From positions 204,583 to 248,432 of the forward strand of contig SZWC01001531.1 in the NCBI GenBank assembly GCA_023375785.1: a stretch of DNA of 43,850 nt, in the 5' to 3' direction. Position 1 is the stretch's first letter, and each line of letters opens with the position of its first letter. Source of the DNA: Penium margaritaceum. Its lineage: Eukaryota; Streptophyta; Zygnematophyceae; Desmidiales; Peniaceae. The notes under the pieces are model-generated. The model saw only the letters and a list, made by a program, of their open reading frames with translations, was not told the origin of the DNA and did no database searches. Below, one piece after another: positions 1 to 8,392 of this stretch. Both the position numbers and the translations under genes were made by a program.

Positions 1-2221
1 TTACGAGTGGTTGCGAGTGGTTGCGAGTGGTTGCGAGTGGTTGTGAGTGGTTACGAGTGGTTGTGTATCATTGGGAGTTGTTGCGATTGGTTGCGATTGG
101 TTACGTATGGTTGCGAGTGGTTACGAGTGGTTACGAATGGTTACAAGTGGTTGCGAGTGGTTGAGAGTGGTTGAGACTGGTTGCGAGTGGTTATGAGTGG
201 TTGCGAGTGGTTGTGAGTGGTTGCAAGTGGTTGCAAGTGGTTCGGAGTGGTTGTGAGTGGTTGCAAGTTATTGCGATTGGTTGTGACTGGTTGTGAGTGG
301 TTGAGAGTGGTTGCGACTGGTTGCGACTAGTTGTGAGTGGTTGCGAGTGGTTGCCAGTGGTTGCAAGTGGTTGCGAGTGGTTGAGAGTGGTTGTGAGTGT
401 TTTCGAGTGGTTGTATGTGACTGCGAGTGGTTGCGCGTGGTTTCGAGAACTTACAAGTGGTTGTAAGTGGTTGTGAGTGGTTGTGAGTGGTTGCGAGTGG
501 TTGCAAGTGGCTGCAAGTGGTTGCGAGTGTTTATGAGTGGTTGCGAGTGGTTGCGAGTGGTTGCGAGTGGTTGTGAGTGGTTGCGTCCGGTTACGAGTGG
601 TTGGGAGGGATTGCGAGTGGTTGCGAGTGGTTGTAAGTCGTTGCGAGTGGTTGCGGGCGTTGCTAGTGGTTGCGACTTGTTGCGAGTTGTTACAAGTGCC
701 TGTGAGTGATTACGAGAGGTTGCAAGTGGTTGCGAGTGGCTGCAAGTGGCTGCGAATGGTGGTGAGTGGTTGCGAGTGGTTGCAAGTGGTTGCGAGTGGT
801 TGCCAGTGGTTGCGGGTGGCTGCGTATGGTTGTGAGTGGTTGGGAGTGGTTGCGAGTGGTTGCGAGTAGTTGTGAGCGGTTGTTAGTGGTTGGGATTGAT
901 TGCGATTGGTTACGTATGGTTGAGAGTGGTTATGAGTAGTTACGGTTGGGTGCTAGTGGTAGCGAGTGGTTGGGAGTGCTTAAGAGTGGTTGTGAGTGGT
1001 TGGGAGTGGCTGCGAGTGGTTGCGAGAGGCTGCAAGTCAGTGCGATTGGTTGCAAGTGGTTGCGAGTGGTTGCGAGTAGTTGCAAGTAGTTGTGAGTGGT
1101 TGCGAGTGGTTGCGAGTGGTTGCGAGTGGTTGCGAGTGGTTGCGAGTGGTTACGAGTGGTTATGAGTGGTTTCGAGTGGCTGCAAGTGTTTACAAATGGT
1201 AGCGAGTGGTTACGAGTGGTTGCGAGTGGTTGCGACTGGTTGCGAGTAGTTGCAAGTGTTTGTGAGTGGTTGCAATTGGTTGCCAGTGGTTACAAGTGGT
1301 TGTGAGTGGTTGTGATTGGTTGCGAGTCGTTGCGAGTGGTTGCGAGTGGTTGCGAGTGGTTGCGAGTGGTTGCGAGTGGTTGCGAGTGGTTGCGAGTGGT
1401 TGCGACAAGTTGCGAGTGGTTGGGATTGGTTACTATTGGTTGCGTATGGATGCGAGTGGTTACAAGGAGTTACAAGTGGTTGCGAGTGGTTGCGAGTAGT
1501 TGCAAGTAGTTGTGAGTGGTTGCGAGTGGTTGCCAGTGGTTGCAAGTGGTTGCGAGTGGTTGCAAGTGGTTGTGAGTGGTTGCGAGTGGTTGCGAGTGGT
1601 TGCGAGTGGTTGGGAGTAGCTGCGAGTGGTTGTGAGTGGTTATGAAAAGTGCGAGTGGTTGCGAGTGGTTGCGAGTGGTTAGGAGTGGTTGTGAGTGGTC
1701 GTGAGTGGTTGCGAGTGGTTGCTAGTGGTTGCCAGTTTTTGCGAGTGGTTGTGAGTAGTTGCGAGCGATTAGGAGTGGTTGCGAGTGGTTGTGAGCGGTT
1801 GCGAGTGGTTACGAGTGGTTGCGAGTGGTTGCGAGTGGTTTAGTATCGTTGTGAATGGTTCCCAGCTGTCGCGAGTGGCTGCGAATGGTCGCAAGTCGTT
1901 ATGAGTGGTTGCGAGTGGCTGCTAGTGGTTATGAGTTGTTGCAAGTGGTTGCAAGTGGTTGCGAGTGATTGTGAGTGGTTGCGAATGGTTGTGAGTGGTT
2001 GCGAGAGGTTGCGAGTGGTTGCGAGTGGTTGCGAGTGGTTGCGAGTTGTTGCGAGTGCTTCTGAATGCTTGGGAGTGGTTGCATGTGGTTGCGAGTGGTT
2101 GCGAGTGATTGCGAATAGTTGAGAGTTGTTGTGAGTGGTTGTGCGTGGTTCTGAGTGGTTACAAGTGATTGCGAGTAGTTGCGAGTGGTTGGGAGTAGTT
2201 GCATGTGGATGCTAGTGGTTG
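1..2221. repeat. Minisatellite, 10-bp unit (ttgcgagtgg)
   Basis: About 220 head-to-tail copies of a 10-bp unit with consensus ttgcgagtgg run from the window edge to the start of the element at 2222. Single-base phase shifts occur, for example near 660 and 1650. The commonest variants are ttgtgagtgg and ttgcaagtgg, the two products expected from deamination of the one CpG in the unit. The + strand is strongly G/T-rich. No frame of the consensus has a stop on either strand, so the open frames of 60-110 codons here are repeat artefacts. The left end lies outside the window. Confidence 0.97.
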
Positions 2222-3274
2222 TGGAAAGCAGCAGGGATGCTGCTGCTTCAGGCCCGAGCGGCGGCAGTGGTGCGGAAAGCAGCAGCGACGCTGAGCCAGA
2301 CCAGAACAACAGCGCCGGCAGACACCAGTCGAAGTGAGGAGCCGGCACGGACTTTCCCGGAGGAGACAACTCTTGCTCTGAAAGGAAAGAGGAAGGCGGA
2401 AGAGGAAGCCGTCGCGGAGCTACGGAAAGAGAAACAACCTCGGGTACACGAAGGCCCCAACCCCGGCGTAACCCCGGAACAGTTGGCGCAGGCCCAGCGG
2501 GAGGCCGCACAGGCAGCGGAACTTTTGATGGCGGTACTCCACACAGTATACTTGCCTGCGGAGATGATGCGGGCACCACTACGGCCCGTCTTGGGAGAGG
2601 CCGCGATAACGGCTGCACGCAAGCGGCCGGAAAGGAGAGGACGCACGGAGAAAGAGGCGGTGATGGTGGTTTCCGAAATCAGTGAGTCAACGAGAGACTC
2701 GGAAGAGGAACAACCCCTCACACGCAGCCAAGGATTACTGCGGGCTCCAGGAACGGCTCCACACAGGAAGGAGGAAGTAATTGAGCTGCACCACGCTGGT
2801 GGACGCGGTAGACGCCCGAGCGGCCCCGCTGAGATGAGGCTGCAAGAGCAGTGGGATGAAGGAGAGCTTCGAGCGGTTGTAATCCTTTGGCTCTTTCCTG
2901 CACCTGACCCTTGGGACAGAGAGCCACCGGTCTATGATGAAGAGAACCGGAAGAAGTTCGAGGTGATGAAAGCGGAGGAGGATGGGAGGCGAGCGTGCGA
3001 ATTGCCAGCAAGAGTGCCAGAAACGAAGCGGAAGCCGGGGGAAGCAGTGACAGAGAAAGCAAGGAGGAAGGGGCCCATGGAAACACAAGACTGGCGGATC
3101 TGGCAGACCGCCCACATTCTTCTCCGCGCCAGCAGCAAGGAACAGCAGAAAGCGGAGGCGCAGAAGGTGTACGCGGACCTGGAAGTACGGCTGGGGGTGG
3201 AATTCAACCGCAGGAAAAAGGACGACCTAGCTTGCCTGTGTGAGCAGTATGCCCGGGAGGACGGTCATCTCTGA
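2219..3274 (+). pseudogene. N-terminal charged region of the element polyprotein, leading into the integrase
   Basis: The frame is open from the minisatellite junction; the first ATG is at 2234. The first ~330 residues are Ala/Glu/Arg/Lys-rich and of low complexity, with charged stretches likely to be helical, and I recognise no domain. The last ~15 residues (ending Glu-Asp-Gly-His-Leu before the TGA at 3272) look like the start of an integrase zinc-binding region. The same frame continues past that TGA with typical integrase text (Val-Pro-Pro, then a His-rich segment). Upstream protease, reverse transcriptase and RNase H expected of a gypsy pol are absent. The true 5' end may have been lost at the junction with the 10-bp array. 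Function of the N-terminal part is unknown. Confidence 0.55.
3272..3274 (+). other. In-frame stop 1 (TGA) before the integrase zinc site
   Basis: This TGA lies in the same frame as 2219-3271 and 3401-5377 with no intervening frameshift. Residues on both sides read as continuous integrase N-terminal sequence. TGG-to-TGA or CGA-to-TGA by cytosine deamination is a plausible origin. Confidence 0.85.
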
Positions 3275-3364
3275 AGGATAACTCTGCGTGTCTTGTGGGT
3301 GCCCCCGCCAACGTTGCAGAAGGCAGTTGTGGAGGCTTACCACCGCCACCATCACACTGGCGTG

Positions 3365-3367
3365 TAG
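3365..3367 (+). other. In-frame stop 2 (TAG) inside the H2C2 region
   Basis: This TAG falls between the His pair and the Cys pair of the integrase zinc site, so a working zinc site would need read-through or a different allele. It fits CAG-to-TAG or TGG-to-TAG change. Confidence 0.85.
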
Positions 3368-5374
3368 GCACTGAAAGATCACCTGACGCCCATCATCCAC
3401 ATGCCGAACCTGGCGGCTATCATCAAAGATGTGGTACAACACTGCGCCCCCTGCGAACGAGCGCGGAAAACCACACCGCGGGACCAGCCGCTGTTCCAAC
3501 ACTCCCCTATCGGCGAGCCGTTGGAAAAGATTATCGACTTCCACGGCCCCCGCGCACACCACGACCAAGGGAACCGATACTGGATTGCAGCGGTGGACCA
3601 CTTCACGGAGTATCTCTGGGTGCGCGCTGTGCCCAACAAGAGTTCAGCCACCGCGGCAAGGTTCATCCGCGAGGAAATCTTCTACCGCTTTGGTGGCTGC
3701 AGCGTGGTGCACAGCGACAACGGCACGGAGTTCGTGGGGACCTTCAGGGAGGAACTGGAGGAGTTGGGGGTCCGCCACGTGCACTCCGGGCAGTACCGAC
3801 CAGAGCCACAAGGGCAAGTGGAGCAGGTGCATGACATAGTAGAAAGGGCAGTGGCAACCGCGGAGGGCAGCAGCTGGACAGAGAAGCTGAGGAAAACGGC
3901 TCACTTCATCAACACAACACCCAGCCGAGTAACCTCCTTCTCACCCCACATGCTACTCTTCGGACAACCACCGCGTGCTGCAATGGGCATGCCCCAGAAG
4001 CCGTTGGGGCTACCGCTTGCCCCGGAGGAGCAAGAGAAACTCTCGGAGGATGAGAAGGACAAGGCGGTCGCGGAATGGTTCCACGAGCGCTGCAAGCGGA
4101 TAAAGGCCATGCGGGTTGAGGCGCGGTTGAGAGGTTCGGTCGCTGCCTGGCGCGGATGTGACGCGGCAAACCGACGGCTCAACCATGGGCCCATCAAGGA
4201 AGGCGACCTGGTGTATCTCCACCCCTTCCCCAGCGCCGGGAGAGAAGCAGGGGAACCGCGAGAGGTGTACCGAGTGGCTAGCGTGGAGGCGGGACAGGTG
4301 TGGCTGGAGGGATCGGAGGGGTTCGGCGACCGCAGCTACCCAGCCACGGAATTCATACTGCTGCCACCTGCATGGCAGACACACATCCCCGGGGCAGGAG
4401 GTCGCCTACCGCCGCTTAGGCAGCAGAAGGGCTCGAGGGGCTGGAGAGCGGAAGAGGTGCTAGATATCTGCGAAGGGCAGGTGTCACGGCAAGAGCAAGA
4501 ATGGAGCCAGGAACCAGAGGAGGTTGAGGAGGAGGAGTCCAATGTCCGCAAACTTGCCGCGGAGGAGGTGCAGAATGAACAACAACGCGAGCCGCGGAGG
4601 CGGGAGCAACAACAGGAGCAGCAAGAGAAGAGACGGCAAGAGCAGGGAAAGCCGCGGGACCAAGGAAAAGAGTCTGAAGGCAGACGTGAGTCTCAGCCCG
4701 AGCGGACTCCAACGGGAGTATCCCCGCAGCTATCCCAGAAGGTACCACCGCAGACAAGGATGCCCATGAGCCCTAAGGCCCTGGCTGACTACACAGGCCC
4801 GTGTGTGTGGTGCGGAGAGAACCTCCTTGCTGAACCACTCCTAAAGGTAGTGTACCGGGTATGGGGGAATCCAGCGCATCAGTACGCCGGCGGAGCATCC
4901 AAGACTTGCATCGGACAAAATCGAACCTGCCTGCGATGCCTGAAGGAGGCTACTGAACAGGAGGCCACGAAGAAAAGGGATGAGGAAGAGGGAGCAGGAC
5001 CCGGCGCTGGGGGAGCGCCGCCCCACAAAAGATGGGACCCAGAGGAGGAGGAGGAAGAGGAGGAGAAGGAAGAAGGACCTCCAGAGCGAAGGAGAGGTCA
5101 GCGCTCCGTTTCCGGGGCCACGATGAGGCAGTGGCAGGCGGAGGGACGGGTCGCGGCGGAAGAGAGAAGGAGGAAGGAACTGGAGGAAAAGAAATGCGCT
5201 CAATGCGCCCAGTGGTGGGGAGTGGAGGTGCAGGACTGTGGCGGATGCCTGTGCAAGATCTGCACCGGTTGCTTGGCCCCACCTCGTGATGGGCGCGGAG
5301 GGCGAAGCGGGACTGCGATGTGCAGGAGGTGCAGAGAGGAGGTCAAGAGGCAACGAGGTATTCGCAGGGCACCG

Positions 5375-5377
5375 TGA
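5375..5377 (+). other. In-frame stop 3 (TGA) between the integrase extension and the PHD array
   Basis: This TGA directly follows ...Arg-Arg-Ala-Pro. The same frame continues at once into an acidic linker and PHD-like fingers. The following GTG is not good evidence for a restart. CGA-to-TGA is the simplest origin. Confidence 0.8.
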
Positions 5378-5861
5378 GTGAATGAGGGAGAGGAAGAGGA
5401 AGAATCAGAGGAAGAGGAGGAACCGGGAATGGAAGGGCACCAATCCGCGGCATGCCTTACATGCCTAAAGACCGTGCCGGACGGGGAAAAATGTGTTGTC
5501 TGCACAAGGTTGGCGCACCGCAAATGCCTGGTGGCTGGCAGTTCCGCCTGGAAAGCCCAATGCCACCAATGTGTGGGCAATGAGCTCCTCGAGGCAGACT
5601 GCTACCTCAGCTTCATCGCGGAGACCCGAGAACCTGCTTGCGCAGCCTGCCACGAAGGGATGGCGGAGTTCGGCAAGGGATGTGGCATGTGCTTGAAAAT
5701 GTGCCATCTGCGGTGTGGCAAGAGGGGCAAGGAAGGAGTATGGACATGCCACCAATGCTTGGCACAGCCCAGAAAAGCAAACTGGGGTGCGGAGAACTCT
5801 GGACTGCAGTGCTGCGGAGACGGATGTATGGGGGTTGTCACAGGGACAGCGTGCCATTGTG
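5378..5861 (+). pseudogene. Tandem PHD-like zinc fingers 1, 2 and part of 3 (first copy)
   Basis: The frame is continuous with the integrase apart from the TGA at 5375. After an acidic Glu-rich linker (residues 3-15, numbered from 5378) come Cys/His sets with PHD (Cys4-His-Cys3) spacing. Finger 1: C26, C29, C39, C42, H47, C50, C62, C65. Finger 2: C88, C91, C102, C105, H110, C113, C124, C127. Finger 3 begins at C146/C150 and is cut by the N at 5862. In known families, PHD fingers bind histone H3 tails (Lys4 methylated or unmodified) and work in chromatin targeting. Here they might guide integration, by analogy with the integrase chromodomain of chromoviruses; that role is inference. Single Trp residues (W58, W122) lie just before the last Cys pairs, as is common in PHD fingers. 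RING-like or other zinc folds cannot be excluded without a profile search. Confidence 0.7.
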
Positions 5862-6214
5862 NTTGGCGCACCGCGAATGCCTGGTGGCCGGCAGCTCCGC
5901 CTGGAAGGGCCAATGCCACCAATGTGTGGGCAATGAGCTCCTCGAGGCAGACTGCTACCTCAGCTTCATCGCGGAGACCCGAGAACCTGCTTGCGCAGCC
6001 TGCCACGAAGGGATGGCGGAGTTCGGCAAGGGATGTGGCATGTGCTTTAAAATGTGCCATCTGCGGTGTGGCAAGAGGGGCAAGGAAGGATTATTGACAT
6101 GCCACCAATGCTCGGCACAGCCCAGAAAAGCAAACTGGGGTGCGGAGAACTCTGGACTGCAGTGCTGCGGAGATGGATGTATGGGGGTTGTCACAGGGAC
6201 AGCGTGCCATTGTG
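5510..6214 (+). repeat. 352-bp near-identical tandem copies around a single N (5862)
   Basis: Bases 5510-5861 and 5863-6214 align without gaps at an offset of 353, with about ten substitutions by eye. A lone N separates them. The 353-bp offset is not a multiple of three, so the duplication throws the PHD frame out; treating one copy as redundant rejoins the frame. This looks like a scaffold join of two overlapping contigs (two alleles or two element copies) rather than a biological duplication. Confidence 0.9.
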
Positions 6215-6396
6215 AGCACTGCGAAGGATGGGCCCACGCACAGTGCGCCACAGAGGTGGGCAGGAATGAGGAGGGGCTGACGGTGTACCGCTGCACCAGC
6301 TGCAGGACATACGAACGAGTCCCCCACTGCTCGACCTGCAAGAAGAGACTGGGCGCGGAAGATATCACCGCCGGAGCCAGGTGTGAGGGTTGCTAG
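5863..6396 (+). pseudogene. PHD-like fingers, second copy: end of 1, then 2, 3 and first half of 4
   Basis: This is read in the frame 353 bp offset from the first copy. It repeats the second half of finger 1 and all of finger 2, then completes finger 3: Cys pair near 6165-6180, then CEHC, His four residues later, Cys two after that, and a closing CTSC near 6297. Finger 4 begins at C-S-T-C near 6328 and reaches its fourth Cys at 6391-6393, where TAG (6394-6396) interrupts it. As with the first copy, function is inferred from zinc-ligand spacing only. Confidence 0.7.
6394..6396 (+). other. In-frame stop 4 (TAG) inside PHD-like finger 4
   Basis: The TAG occupies the codon right after the fourth zinc Cys. 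Past it, the same frame supplies the remaining ligands in register: His four positions after that Cys, Cys two residues later, and a final C-x2-C ending at 6471. A stop in the middle of a conserved motif argues for a mutated copy. Confidence 0.85.
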
Positions 6397-6525
6397 CTGT
6401 ATGTGCATCAAGAATGCTCCGCGTGGTATCAGCGTGAAGGTGGAGAGATGGAAACCTACTGCCGCCCTTGTCAACAGCGGCAGCGGCCAGCTCCCCAAGG
6501 AAAGTTCACTCGCCTGTTACAATAA
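6397..6525 (+). pseudogene. C-terminal end of the PHD array, to the TAA at 6523
   Basis: This is a 42-codon continuation in the same frame after the TAG. It holds the second half of finger 4 (His, Cys, Cys, Cys) and a short Gln/Arg-rich tail, then TAA at 6523-6525. There is no plausible independent start, so it only makes sense as the end of the upstream frame. Confidence 0.65.
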
Positions 6526-7866
6526 GGAGACTCTGGGACAGTGTCTTGGAAAAAGGGGGTTGGGGGCATCAGTGTCAGGCGAGGATCGACCGCATCTCCG
6601 CTGAGGAAAAGATGGATACGCGGAGGAGAAATCACCGCCATCCACAGATCCGCGGAACAAAGCGTCCACAGCCAGTGATCCGCGGAGGAGGATAACAGGG
6701 TAACCGCAGAGTGTCAGAGAACGCGCAAGGCATGCTGACTCCCGCGATAGAATTGCGGTAGAGCGTGGGGTGGCGTGGAATCTGAAAGTAATCGGGGAAA
6801 AGAGGCGGGAAAAGTTCCCGCCAGAAGGCAAAAATGGTCGCGGGAGAACAGGAAAGGGAGGAAGAGTAGGATGAGAATCCGCGGTGAGAAGGGAATATGG
6901 GTCGAGCCGCGGAGAAGCTGAAGCGGCGGACGTGCAGAGATGCACGACGACAGGACCAGACGTCAAAGGGAAGCTCGACCAATGAGAGCTCAAGATGGGC
7001 AGCGATAAACAAGCAGGAGGACCGGGAGGACGCACCGCGCGAAGACGAAGATTCAAGGAAGAACACAAGACCACGAGCATGCAAGCCGCGGATTAGAGAA
7101 AGATGTAGTGGCAGAACAAGGAAACATAGTAGTAAAGAGTGTGTGTATGTGTCAAGGACGAGACCCGTGGCGCGTGTAGCGCGTCGCGCAGAGTCCGAAA
7201 TTAGGGTAAGAGTGATGGGAGGTGTCTTAGAGAGCTAGTTTTGGTGGATACAAAGTAGTAGTGTAGCGGAGGGACCAGCACAATCTGGCCAATGACCGAA
7301 CTTACCTCCCCTTTGTCTGATCTCTTGTGACTTGGGTAAATGCAAGTCTATTTCCCGCTCATGAGCTCAAGAGTTCCTCTGTCTCATCAATCCGCGCGAG
7401 TGCTGGTATTGGTTCACACCCACGCTCCACCCACTAAGATCCGCACCAGTTGAGGAACTTGCGACCGTGCTCTCCGCGTAGTTGTTCCGCGGAGGACGAG
7501 TTCATATCCTCTAGGTGCGCGCGGAACCTACTGCTCAATCCACCCCTCCTGAGAGCAACCCAAGATACCGCTGAGTGCTATCGTCACCAGGGAGCACAAG
7601 TCGGGCAAGGAGTGCTCTTGGCGACTCCGCGACCTTGCACACGACCGCGGGACGGGGTTTCGCGGGCGAAGGAGTCAGAGGCCACGAGGTTGCGGACTCT
7701 CGTGCTGGCAAGGAGAGAGCCGCGGAGCACTGCCTACCACTGGGACCTAGAAGGTGCGAAGCATCCGCGGAAGTCCAGGAGAGGTAGCGGAGAAGTGAGC
7801 AGTAGAGTTGCGGAGCGGCAAAATCGCGGAGCAGGGCAAACGCGGAGTTAGAAAGCACGGAAGTAG
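6526..7866. other. GC-rich non-coding tail of the element, rich in CCGCGG
   Basis: No coding region with a recognisable product is visible. The palindrome CCGCGG occurs nine times between 6650 and 7770 (6650, 6680, 6879, 6907, 7086, 7487, 7645, 7720, 7765), mostly as atccgcgg or gccgcgg. The stretch may contain a 3' terminal repeat or untranslated region. The 5' part of the element carries no matching copy, so no LTR limits can be assigned. Confidence 0.5.
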
Positions 7867-7922
7867 CATTGTGCGCGGCAAAATTGGGGGTATCAGTGTC
7901 ATTGTGCGCGGCAAAATTGGGG
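7867..7922. repeat. 33-bp period direct repeat (1.7 copies)
   Basis: A 23-bp sequence starting cattgtgcgcggcaaaat is repeated exactly at 7867-7889 and 7900-7922. The linker between them resembles what follows the second copy. It marks the transition from GC-rich element sequence to an AT-richer spacer. Confidence 0.85.
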
Positions 7923-8392
7923 ACATCACTATAGTTCCATGTTGACTTTGGGAAGTTGAAGTCGATGGCCAAGTCGGAAGTCGAAAGTCGGAAGTCGGCT
8001 CATGATGAGCCAAGTCGGAAGTTGGTTTTCCTCCAACTGCTTAGGAGGCTCATTGCGGTGTGCCAAGTAGTGCGTCTCAAGTACACTATAGTAAAAAACA
8101 TGATTTACGTGTCTTTCAACACATGATGGATTGCATATAAAACATGTATATGATGTCATAGGAAGCCATTTGTAAGCAAAATGCAGCTGCATGATGTGTT
8201 TATGCACATCCCAAGTTTGAACATTCATAACGTCCTCCAAACGTAACGGAATTTAGCAATTCAAATTGCGTTGGAACCAACAACTCATGATCTATGTTCC
8301 ACTTCCAATATCTAAGTCGACCTTGAGTCGACTTTGACCGACTCTCCGACTTAGAATTTTACCCCAAAAGTCGGAAGTCGAAGTCATAATGG
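7923..8392. other. Spacer with AAGTCGG motifs near both ends
   Basis: No gene is seen. AGTCG-containing motifs cluster at 7940-8030 and again at 8312-8385, with AT-rich sequence between. Small inverted repeats occur: ggctcat/atgagcc near 7997-8011, and ctaagtcg (8312) with cgacttag (8347). This could be a remnant of a small transposon, but I cannot define matching terminal inverted repeats or a target duplication. Confidence 0.4.

Larger units (their letters stand above)
3275..5377 (+). pseudogene. Integrase (H2C2 zinc site, DDE core, GPY/F-like tail) with Cys-rich extension
   Basis: The longest intact part is 3401-5377 (658 codons); 3275-3400 is in the same frame but contains TAG at 3365. 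The His-rich segment at about 3342-3355 plus C15-x2-C18 (numbered from 3401) forms the H2C2 zinc site. The retroviral-type catalytic triad is visible: D46 in IDFHGP, D106 in HSDNGTEF and E141 in GQVEQ, with 34 residues between the last two. Residues ~150-195 match the post-core region ending LLFGQPPR. Residues ~255-320 (GPIKEGDLVYL...) resemble a GPY/F module. Residues ~345-460 are Gln/Glu/Arg-rich and probably helical. C468-x2-C471 and a C8 cluster at C599-C644 (spacing of a PHD finger with Cys in place of His) follow. The integrase would join element DNA to target DNA in the nucleus. The frame is intact for 658 codons, but flanking stops make it a probable pseudogene. Confidence 0.88.
2222..7922 (+). 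mobile_element. Decayed integrase-bearing element, LTR-gypsy-like or Ginger-like
   Basis: A GC-rich block wedged between two minisatellites. One frame, read through four stops and corrected for a duplication at 5862, spans about 2219-6525. It carries a charged N-terminal region, an integrase and several zinc-finger modules. I see no reverse transcriptase (no YxDD-type motif), RNase H or protease in it. No long terminal repeat pair or terminal inverted repeats can be identified, because the left edge abuts the minisatellite directly. It may be a 5'-truncated Ty3/gypsy retrotransposon or a Ginger-type DNA transposon, a group that uses a gypsy-like integrase without reverse transcriptase. The limits are approximate. 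Confidence 0.75.

Noticed and set aside
1..2220. Open frames with Gly-Cys-Glu-Trp-Leu repeats
   Set aside because: The 10-bp unit is stop-free in all frames; this is the same artefact as in the 11-bp array.
1..2221. Possible degenerate telomere repeat
   Set aside because: The unit ttgcgagtgg does not match known telomere motifs (such as TTTAGGG) and the array is internal to the window on its right side.
3227..5353. Antisense and alternate-frame open frames over the integrase region
   Set aside because: They are shadows of the + strand frame that carries the integrase motifs; GC-rich composition keeps the other frames open.
5378..5380. GTG directly after the TGA as a new start codon
   Set aside because: Eukaryotic context; the frame is simply the continuation past the TGA and no start signal is seen.
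6424..6434. tggtatcagcg, resembling an initiator-tRNA primer binding site
   Set aside because: It lies inside the PHD-finger coding frame 3' of the integrase, the wrong place for a primer binding site, and matches only about nine bases.
6897..7238. 113-codon frame with an ATG, and a 133-codon frame at 7450-7851
   Set aside because: Arg/Ser-rich low complexity, no domain, and expected by chance in GC-rich, stop-poor DNA.
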